Of a stretch of DNA of 64,000 nt, positions 48,365-55,316 are shown in pieces (the stretch's first letter is position 1; each line of letters begins with the position of its first letter). Under the pieces are notes generated by a model, which searched no databases, was not told where the DNA came from, and saw only the letters and a list, made by a program, of their open reading frames with translations. The position numbers were made by a program, and so were the translations under genes. The stretch covers positions 1 through 64,000 of the forward strand of contig NZ_CAKMSB010000001.1 of assembly GCF_928381405.1 (NCBI RefSeq), given 5' to 3'. The DNA is from Rothia nasisuis. Its GTDB lineage: Bacteria > Actinomycetota > Actinomycetes > Actinomycetales > Micrococcaceae.

Positions 48365-50074
48365 TTAGAAGAGGCCGACCATGGTTCCGTTTTCGTCAAA
48401 ACCGATACGCTCGGCAGCCGGAGACTTAGCCAGGCCCGGCATGGTGCGCATGGTGCCGCAAATAGCGTAGGCGTAACCAGCACCAGCTGCCAGGCGCACC
48501 TCGCGCACGGGCAGGGTCCAGCCGGTAGGGGCCCCCTTGAGCGACGCGTCAGCCGAGATGGACAGGTGGGTCTTGGCAATGACTACCGGCAGGTTACCGT
48601 AGCCCAGTTCCTCGTAGCGGGCCAGTTGCTTGGCAGCTGCCGGAGCGACCTCGATGCCGTCAGCCCCGTAGACCTTAGTTGCGACCTTCTCGATCTTGGT
48701 GGTCAGACTGTCCGTATCCTCGTAGGTGTAGGTCAGCTCACTGACGTCATCGCAGGCAGCGGCTACGGCGTCCGCCAGCTCGGTCACGCCAGCCCCGCCC
48801 TCAGCGACGCCGCGGTGAATTGCAACGCGGGCGCCTGCCTCCTCGGCAATACGACGGATGGTCTCGTGCTCTGATTCAAAGTCGGTCGGGAAGGCGTTAA
48901 TAGCAACGACCGGCTGCACGCCGAAGGAGCGCACAATGTCGATGTGCTTGAGCAGGTTGGCTGCACCTGCCTCTACGTCCTCGGTGTTCTCGGCCAGCAG
49001 ACCCTCGGGCAGGGGCTTGCCGGGCACGATCTTGTAGCGACCCGAGTGAGACTTGAGGGAGCGGACGGTGACCACCAGGACGGCGGCGTCCGGCTTCAGA
49101 CCGGAGACGCGGCACTTGACGTTGAAGAAGCGCTCCGCACCCATATCAGCACCGAAGCCGGCCTCGGTAATGACGTAGTCAGCGTGCTCCAGGCCAACGT
49201 AGTCAGCCACAACCGATGAGTTGCCGGTGGCGATATTACCGAAGGGACCGGCATGGATCAGGGCGGGGGTCTTTTCCAGGGTCTGCAGGAGGTTGGGGTT
49301 GATGGCGTCCGCCAGTATGACGGCCATGGCCCCGTCAGCCTTGAGGTCAGCGGCGGTGACGGGGTCCCCGTCCACGTTGAGGCCAATCACGATCTTAGCC
49401 AGGCGTTCCTGCAGGTCGGCGAAGCTGGTGGAGAGGGAGAGAATCACCATGATTTCGCTAGCTGAGGTGATGTCGAAGCCGGTTTCACGGGGGACGCCGT
49501 CCATGCGCTCGCCCAGGCCAACCACGATGTTGCGCAGGGCCCGGTCGTTCATATCGATGACCCGGCGCCAGGTGATGGCACGGGTATCGATACGCAGTTC
49601 GTTGCCGTGATGCAGGTGGTTGTCAATCATGGCAGCGAGCAGGTTGTGGGCTGCCGTGACAGCGTGGAAGTCACCGGTCAGGTGCAGGTTGAGCTTCTCC
49701 ATGGGGACGATCTGGGAGTAGCCGCCGCCCGCTGCTCCACCCTTGATACCGAAGGTGGGCCCCATGGAGGGCTGGCGCAGGGTCAGCATGGCCTTACGTC
49801 CGGTAGCCGCCATGCCCTGAGCCAGGGAGACCGAGGTAGCGGTCTTGCCTTCACCCAGCGGGGTGGGGGTCACTGCGGTGACCACTATGTACTTGGAACC
49901 ACGGGCCAGGGCTTTTTCTGCGGTGGTATCGTCGGTCAGCTGTACCTTTGCAACATACTTGCCGTAAGGTTCAAGGCGATCTTCGTTGATGCCTGACGCT
50001 GCGGCGATCTCAGTAATCGGTTGCAGGGTCGCTGCTTGGGCGATTTCGAGGTCAGAAGGGAAGGGCTGGTTCAT
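48365..50074 (-). CDS. fhs: Formate-tetrahydrofolate ligase
   Basis: Fhs makes 10-formyl-tetrahydrofolate from formate, THF and ATP, feeding one-carbon units to purine and formyl-Met synthesis. The 569-residue protein shows the P-loop-like TPTPLGEGKTATSVSLAQGM (about 70-89), RQPSMGPTFGIKGGAAGGGY (about 99-118), the FHAVTAAHNLLAAMIDNHLH segment and AGFGADMGAERFFNVKCR. The length is typical. AAAAGGA precedes the ATG by eight bases. No ZTP riboswitch was seen in the leader. It is isolated between hairpins on both sides. Confidence 0.97.
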   Translation of the reverse strand: MNQPFPSDLEIAQAATLQPITEIAAASGINEDRLEPYGKYVAKVQLTDDTTAEKALARGSKYIVVTAVTPTPLGEGKTATSVSLAQGMAATGRKAMLTLRQPSMGPTFGIKGGAAGGGYSQIVPMEKLNLHLTGDFHAVTAAHNLLAAMIDNHLHHGNELRIDTRAITWRRVIDMNDRALRNIVVGLGERMDGVPRETGFDITSASEIMVILSLSTSFADLQERLAKIVIGLNVDGDPVTAADLKADGAMAVILADAINPNLLQTLEKTPALIHAGPFGNIATGNSSVVADYVGLEHADYVITEAGFGADMGAERFFNVKCRVSGLKPDAAVLVVTVRSLKSHSGRYKIVPGKPLPEGLLAENTEDVEAGAANLLKHIDIVRSFGVQPVVAINAFPTDFESEHETIRRIAEEAGARVAIHRGVAEGGAGVTELADAVAAACDDVSELTYTYEDTDSLTTKIEKVATKVYGADGIEVAPAAAKQLARYEELGYGNLPVVIAKTHLSISADASLKGAPTGWTLPVREVRLAAGAGYAYAICGTMRTMPGLAKSPAAERIGFDENGTMVGLF

Positions 50075-50222
50075 GGTTTCATTCCTTTTATATAGGCAAG
50101 ATGAAGGCCGTTTTATAGTTTATCTCTTTCTAGCCTCACTGAATCCAGCACGGCGGGTTAGCCGGTAACCCCTCAAGAATAAGGGCTTGAGAGGGGAACC
50201 ATCTATGAGGAGCATAGAAAGA

Positions 50223-50245
50223 GAGGGGAGGGTAACCCTCCCCTC
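50223..50245 (-). terminator. Terminator of the glycine-rich protein gene
   Basis: GAGGGGAGGGT and ACCCTCCCCTC form a nearly perfect palindrome. On the minus strand it is followed by a pyrimidine run TCTCTTTCT. A second hairpin, CCCCTCAAG with CTTGAGAGGGG, lies just to the left (about 50169-50196). The remaining bases between the fhs start and 50297 hold no gene. Confidence 0.75.
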
Positions 50246-50296
50246 TTCAGCTATGAAAATTTAACCTCGGGGTTACCCCGGGTTGCAGTGTTTACC

Positions 50297-51400
50297 CTAG
50301 TAGAGAATGGAAATAGCCCCGTGGTTTCGGACACTGCGAGCAGTACCGCCGTTGCTTCCTAGGGCGATGGTTGCCCCCAGAACCTGGCTGGAAACATAGT
50401 TTCCACCGCCACCACCAGAGGCTCCCACCTGGCCGGTGGACTTTGATTGTTCAGAAATACTAGCAGCACCAACAATCCCGCCAGAGCCGCCACCGCCGTA
50501 GCCGCCACCGCCAGCTCCTGAGCGCATAGCGTTGGTGTAGCCAGAGTTGTGGATGTAACTGATGTTGCCATCTGCCCCCTTAGCCTTGAAGCCGTCCTGC
50601 CCAGGGTTACCTGGTAGCTGAGCAAATTCAAGAATTTGGACTGAATCAATCTGGTTGGTCATTGTCCCGTTGGCTCCACCAGCGCCTCCCTTACCGCCTG
50701 TAGCTCCACCGCCGCCATAGGTAGTGGCAGTGACCCGCTCAATGGACATGTAGACAGAGTTCAGCCCTACGCTTTGACCGGCACCACCTGCTGAGGGTCG
50801 GCTACCCACAGTCCATTGGCGGGGGGTGATGCCTGGCTCCCTGAGGGTCCACCAGCCTGCAAAGCCACCGCCTCCACCACCACCTGCCACCACGAGAGGG
50901 GTAGCGGAGTCTCCGGCCCCTAGGAGGATAGCGGAGCCACCGCCACCGCTTGCTGCGTAAGAGTTCAAGCCGCCATTGATGGTTTCAGTCTCTGGGGCCA
51001 GGACGCTACCGCCGTCCCCGTAGCCACCACCGCCTGTTGCTGGCAGGCCGGGGGAACCAATGCCGCCGGCTGCTACTACAAGGGTCAGTTGCTGGCCGGG
51101 GGTAACCATAAGTTCTCCGGTAATGATTCCGCCTGCCCCACCTTGCATGTAGGAAAGGTAGCTTCGGCCACCACCGCCCCCTAATACGCTGAAGCAGATC
51201 TTTGAGACCCCTTCTGGAACAGTCCAGGTGGTGGTGACGGCCTGGTCTGAATCTGCAGCTGGTGCTGGTGCAACGAAGGTCCCATTAGCGCAGGTCTGAG
51301 AGGCGGCATAGCTTGGAACCATACTGGTTCCTAGAATGACAGGCACGGACCAGCTCGCCCCCTGGACTAGATGGCGGCGGGTCATCTGATTACTGGGCAT
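50297..51400 (-). CDS. Tat-exported glycine-rich protein
   Basis: From ATG 51400 (AAGAAAG upstream) the 367-residue protein begins MPSNQMTRRHLVQGASW, followed by a hydrophobic stretch and SYAAS. This looks like a short twin-arginine signal with cleavage near residue 35. The mature part starts with a beta-rich segment (TTTWTVPEGVSKICFSVLGG), then many GGGG and GGGGG runs separated by polar strands. This layout resembles glycine-rich domains that fold into packed polyglycine helices, as in phage adhesins and the ALK receptor. It is probably secreted and may be an adhesin or matrix protein. TATACT at 51493-51488 may be its own -10 box. It lies downstream of the unusual ABC pair. Confidence 0.8.
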   Translation of the reverse strand: MPSNQMTRRHLVQGASWSVPVILGTSMVPSYAASQTCANGTFVAPAPAADSDQAVTTTWTVPEGVSKICFSVLGGGGGRSYLSYMQGGAGGIITGELMVTPGQQLTLVVAAGGIGSPGLPATGGGGYGDGGSVLAPETETINGGLNSYAASGGGGSAILLGAGDSATPLVVAGGGGGGGFAGWWTLREPGITPRQWTVGSRPSAGGAGQSVGLNSVYMSIERVTATTYGGGGATGGKGGAGGANGTMTNQIDSVQILEFAQLPGNPGQDGFKAKGADGNISYIHNSGYTNAMRSGAGGGGYGGGGSGGIVGAASISEQSKSTGQVGASGGGGGNYVSSQVLGATIALGSNGGTARSVRNHGAISILY

Positions 51401-51584
51401 AAATATCTTTCTTGTCCCTGTTGATTCTGGTTCAAATCGGACATTTGCCACCTTTTATGGGGTCATTTGTCCTCTATTGTTCCCATAAGTATAGAGTGAC
51501 ACACATCAAGGAGGCGAAAGGGGGTGATGTAAGAATCGTCACATATCTTGTAGCTTCTTAGCTCAGGGCAGACCGGCACCCAGC

Positions 51585-53336
51585 TTAGCTTTTGGCAAAG
51601 ATATCGGCCGGGCTTGCTTCTGCCACCAGTTCACCGTTTTCCAGGAGCACGGCCCGGTCTGCCAGAGAGGCAATACGGGCATCATGGGAGATGATGATGA
51701 CAGCCCGCCCCTGCATCACGGCAGCCAGAGATTGGCGGGCATCGGCCAGTTCAAGCTGGGTGGTTGATTCGTCCAGAATCACTGCGTGAGGATTAGCTAC
51801 CACAATGCGGGCTAGACCCAGCTGCTGAATCTGGTCGCGGGTGAGCTCTGTGCTACCGCCGCCGACCCGGCTCTCCAGCCCCTCGGGCAGGTCATCGACC
51901 CAGGTCGCGCCGACCGCCCGTAAGGCGGTGAGCATCTGCTCGGTGCTAGCGTCGGGGGCTGCCACGGTCATGTTCTCGGCCAGGGAGCCGACAAAGACGT
52001 GGGCCTCCTGGGTGCAGATGAGCAGGGCGGGGCGTCCGCTGGCATCGGGCTGGGTGGGGTACAAACCGTTGCCCACTAGCTGACTGCCGACCTGCACGGT
52101 GCCGCTATCTGCGGTGAGCGACCCGGCAATCAGGCGGGCAAGGGTGGTCTTACCCGAGCCGGAGCGCCCTACCAGGGCAAGGCTCTCCCCCGCCGCCAGC
52201 TGCAGGTCAACCCCCTTAATCACGGGGGCGTCCGGGTCGTACCCGTAGGTCACGCCCTGCAGACTAATGACCGGGGCGGACGCGCCCTGCCCGGGCAGGT
52301 GCGCCGGGGCAGATACCTGCCCGGCGGCACGGCGGGCCTGCTGCTGGTTCGACAGGTCAATAACACCAAAGACACGCCCCATGGTGACGGTCATTTCGCG
52401 CAGGCGGTCGAGCCAGAAGGTGAAGATATCCGAGTTGTCGCGCATAGTGAAGAGCATGATAGAGGCGGTTGCAACGTCGCCCCAGGTAGCCCACCCCTGC
52501 TCCACGCAGTAGGCGCCCCAGACCATGGAGAGCACCAGGGGTAGGAAGGAGTTGAAGGCGTCCACGGCCCAGAAGATGGAGCGCACCACAACCATGCGAT
52601 CGCTGACCTCAAAGGTTTTCCAGATGCGCTCATCCTGCACCCGGGCACGGGCCTCACTGATCCCCAGCTCTTCAACGGTCCCAGCACCGCGAATGTTTTC
52701 GGTTGCTACCACGGTCAGGTCGCTGACCGCCTCGGTCTTTTCCCGGGTGAGCTTGGCAATCCGGGGTAGGAAAATCGAAAGCACGATGGTCATCACGATA
52801 AACATGGGCACGGTCACCAGGCCGATGGCCGGGTTGACGGTGAAGATGGTAGCTGCGGTAATCAGCATGTAGATGCTGATATGGGCGAATTCCGGCAGGC
52901 CGGTGGCCAGCACCTGGCGCACGCTATCGACGTCGTCGGTCAGGCGGGCTACCAGGTCGCCGGAGCCGGCATCCTCAACGGTTTGGGCATCCAGCTGCAG
53001 GGAGGCCCCAACCAGGTCTATGCCCAAATCGCGGTTGAGCCGCACGCCCATTTTCTGGCCCTGGAAGGTCCAGGCACGGGCCAGCAGGGCCCCGGCCAGC
53101 ACAGCAACACCAATGATTGCTAGCTCTGCCCAGGGGTAGCCGGTCAGCTGCCCGGTGGTGGCCCGGTCAATGAGCTGCCCCACCATAATAGGGGTCACCA
53201 GGGTAGCCACGGAGCTAGCCACAAACAGAACCACCAGCCAAATCAGCTGCCAGGGGGTTTTGAGAATCGAGCGGGCCAGTAGCCTCCAGGTAGTCTTACC
53301 GTCAGTAATGGGGAGGAGGTTAGCCACGGGCCTCAC
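51585..53336 (-). CDS. ABC half-transporter with canonical Walker site but lost signature
   Basis: The 583-residue type IV exporter subunit has a six-helix membrane domain (about 20-325) and a nucleotide-binding domain. Walker A GRSGSGKTT (390-398), Q-loop Gln 443, Walker B AVILDES (Asp 522, Glu 523) and H-loop His 551 are all present. The signature is LTRDQ (498-502) instead of LSGGQ, so it cannot complete a second ATP site. Its partner, the preceding gene, has the opposite defect: a good signature and no Walker A. The two genes overlap by 17 bases. Together they should form exactly one working ATP site. The substrate is unknown; export of a peptide or surface component is possible from the downstream Tat protein. 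Confidence 0.9.
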   Translation of the reverse strand: MRPVANLLPITDGKTTWRLLARSILKTPWQLIWLVVLFVASSVATLVTPIMVGQLIDRATTGQLTGYPWAELAIIGVAVLAGALLARAWTFQGQKMGVRLNRDLGIDLVGASLQLDAQTVEDAGSGDLVARLTDDVDSVRQVLATGLPEFAHISIYMLITAATIFTVNPAIGLVTVPMFIVMTIVLSIFLPRIAKLTREKTEAVSDLTVVATENIRGAGTVEELGISEARARVQDERIWKTFEVSDRMVVVRSIFWAVDAFNSFLPLVLSMVWGAYCVEQGWATWGDVATASIMLFTMRDNSDIFTFWLDRLREMTVTMGRVFGVIDLSNQQQARRAAGQVSAPAHLPGQGASAPVISLQGVTYGYDPDAPVIKGVDLQLAAGESLALVGRSGSGKTTLARLIAGSLTADSGTVQVGSQLVGNGLYPTQPDASGRPALLICTQEAHVFVGSLAENMTVAAPDASTEQMLTALRAVGATWVDDLPEGLESRVGGGSTELTRDQIQQLGLARIVVANPHAVILDESTTQLELADARQSLAAVMQGRAVIIISHDARIASLADRAVLLENGELVAEASPADIFAKS

Positions 53337-54975
53337 CTGCTTTCAGTCGTCGCTCAACCTCCATGGTGGTTGAGACCAGGTAAATCTGGCGGATATGTTC
53401 GAGGGGGCCGGGTTTGCCCGTCAACGCTTCGAGCTGGTTGAGGATGAACTTCTGGCTGGGTTCGTCCACCGAGTTCAGCGGTTCGGTGAGCACCAGCACG
53501 GACGCCGGCTGGGCTAGTGCCCGGGCTAGGGCAAGGCGCTGCCGCTGGCCGCCAGAGAGGTTGGTGCCTTCTGAGGCCAGGGTGCTGGCCAGGTACTTTT
53601 CGGGGTCGCGGCCACCGAGTCGGAAGGCGATTTCTTCGGAGTCGGTGAGCTTCAACAGCTCAATCATGCGCTCCCGGCTCAGCCCCTCGGTGCCCATCTG
53701 CAGGTGGTCAGCCAGGGAGCCGGCAAAAATCATGGGGTTGGGTTCCGAAAGAAGCACACGCTCACCCCCGGCGAGGACGCCCGCCGCCTGCTCCCTGCCC
53801 GGGGCAGGTTGAGTTTGGCGTAGGGCTTCGGTCAGAGCTTCGGCGTAGTCCTGGGCTGGCAACCCGGCTTCGCGCGGGTTGATGTAGTGAACCGGGGTGC
53901 TGGCCCGGGGAACCTCAACCAGCGCCTGCCCTGCTGCGGCGCTGGTCGCCGGGGCGGGGGCGTCCTTACCCTCTACCTGAGAGTTACCCTCAACCTCAGC
54001 CGCAAGTCTATCTACACGCTTGAGGGCAACACGGGCATTGCGCCAGTCAAAGAGCAGCATCTCCACCGACCAGATGGGGCCGGTTAGGGTGTTAATCAGA
54101 CCAACCACTGTGACCAGCTGACCCGCGGGTACCTCTGTTATCCAGGTGCCCTCAGGGGCAGCCCCACGCAGGGCCAGGGCGATTACTACCCAGGTTACGG
54201 TACCTACCAGAAAATTACGCACTGCATAAGACCAGGTCTGCACGCTCTCCAGGCGGATCTGGGAGGTGTAGACATCCTGGGCCGTTGCCCCGTAGCGGTC
54301 CATCATGCGGCGCTGGGCGCCCAAGCCCAAAATAGTGCGAATCGAAGAGGCAATATCTGAAGCCCGGGAGGTAGACACCCCCACCTTGTCACGGAAAATA
54401 TCCGCGTGCTTTTCCAAGAGTTTGGAAATCCAGGTGAGGGTCAGCATGGTGAGAATCAGCCCGCCCAGAGCCACCACCGCAATCGCCGGGCTAATGCGCC
54501 AGAGCTGCCAGGTGCCCAGGGCGGTCACGCCCACCGCAGAAAAAGCCATAATCATGGGCTCCCACATCTCGGCCATTGCCCGGGCGTCCTTATTCAAAAT
54601 CGCAATGAGGGCACCGGTATCGCGGTTGGGGCTGCGGGAGATTAGGTGGGCGATGTAGAGCCGCCAGTCCCTCTCGATGCGGGCTACTACCCTAAAGGTG
54701 ATGCCCCAGCCCACGAACTCGACGACCGACAGGTAAACCACCACACCCACTAACAGCCAGACCAGCCGCCAGGCAGCAGCCTCATCACCAGAGGTGTGCA
54801 GGTCGATAATCGTGCCCACCAGAACCGGCAGAAAGACGAGGGCTAGAGAGGTCAGAATATCGAGGGGGAAGGGCAGAAAAAAGAGGGGACGCCAGCGGAA
54901 GCCCGGCGGTGCGATACGGAACTTAACTTTTTCTTTCGGTGTTTTCGTCTTTTTCTCGTCAGCGTTCTCAGCCAT
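53320..54975 (-). CDS. ABC half-transporter lacking a Walker A motif
   Basis: This 551-residue protein has a normal-looking six-helix exporter domain (about 35-315), but a reduced nucleotide-binding domain. No P-loop occurs anywhere between the membrane domain and the signature: the expected region is a proline/alanine-rich linker and LVEVPRASTPVHYINPREAG (about 352-371). The Q-loop is replaced by LLSEPNPMIFAGSL, Walker B has Thr 497 in place of Asp (VLVLTEPLNSVD), and the switch histidine is serine (LVSTT). Only the signature LSGGQRQRLALARAL (473-487) is canonical. The protein could serve as a signature donor to its partner. It is the first gene of the pair, behind an attenuator-like leader. 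Confidence 0.88.
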   Translation of the reverse strand: MAENADEKKTKTPKEKVKFRIAPPGFRWRPLFFLPFPLDILTSLALVFLPVLVGTIIDLHTSGDEAAAWRLVWLLVGVVVYLSVVEFVGWGITFRVVARIERDWRLYIAHLISRSPNRDTGALIAILNKDARAMAEMWEPMIMAFSAVGVTALGTWQLWRISPAIAVVALGGLILTMLTLTWISKLLEKHADIFRDKVGVSTSRASDIASSIRTILGLGAQRRMMDRYGATAQDVYTSQIRLESVQTWSYAVRNFLVGTVTWVVIALALRGAAPEGTWITEVPAGQLVTVVGLINTLTGPIWSVEMLLFDWRNARVALKRVDRLAAEVEGNSQVEGKDAPAPATSAAAGQALVEVPRASTPVHYINPREAGLPAQDYAEALTEALRQTQPAPGREQAAGVLAGGERVLLSEPNPMIFAGSLADHLQMGTEGLSRERMIELLKLTDSEEIAFRLGGRDPEKYLASTLASEGTNLSGGQRQRLALARALAQPASVLVLTEPLNSVDEPSQKFILNQLEALTGKPGPLEHIRQIYLVSTTMEVERRLKAGEARG

Positions 54976-55025
54976 CTGGCTACTCTTTCAGCGTGTGTGC
55001 GTGCAAGTGTGAGGGTTGTACGTCG

Positions 55026-55075
55026 AACCCGCAGGGGCATAAAAATACCTACCGGGTTTGTAAGCCCCAGTAGGT
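55026..55075 (-). promoter_or_regulatory. Attenuator-like leader of the ABC pair
   Basis: On the minus strand ACCTACTGGG (55075-55066) pairs with CCCGGTAGGT (55056-55047), one pair being G-T. The 10-base stem has a nine-base loop and is followed by ATTTTTAT, an intrinsic terminator 50-100 bases before the ABC start codon. Competing pairings exist: GGGGC (55068-55064) with GCCCC (55038-55034), and AACCCG (55058-55053) with CGGGTT (55031-55026), which would break the terminator. This arrangement suggests conditional termination. The ligand or leader peptide is unknown. Confidence 0.55.
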
Positions 55076-55316
55076 CGATAGAAAGGTTAGGTTGCCGGTC
55101 TCGGCCAACCAGCTAAAGAGCTAGCGGCGAGCACACCATTGAGCATCTACCCACGGGAGGCTATTGAAGGGAATAGGGTGGTTATTTATTTCAGGGCCTC
55201 CTTTCGCGAGATAGATATACGGTTAATTTCTGCCCTTTACCTTAGAACATTCTAACCGTGCTTGACAAGAGTCACACCCGCCTCTGTCTTGACCGGTCTA
55301 TTAAACTAGAAGGATC
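55076..55316. promoter_or_regulatory. Divergent control region with TTAGAA palindrome
   Basis: No solid gene lies here. TTAGAACATTCTAA (55242-55255) is a two-armed palindrome between the divergent ABC and helicase genes, and a GGTTG/CAACC stem lies near 55089-55112. On the minus strand an ATG near 55145 opens a 19-codon frame ending shortly before the attenuator; it could be a leader peptide, but its ribosome site is poor. AGAAGGA lies just before the helicase ATG. Confidence 0.4.

Noticed and set aside
50075-50222. ZTP or THF riboswitch upstream of fhs
   Set aside because: The characteristic conserved blocks were not found on the minus strand; only terminator-like hairpins are visible.
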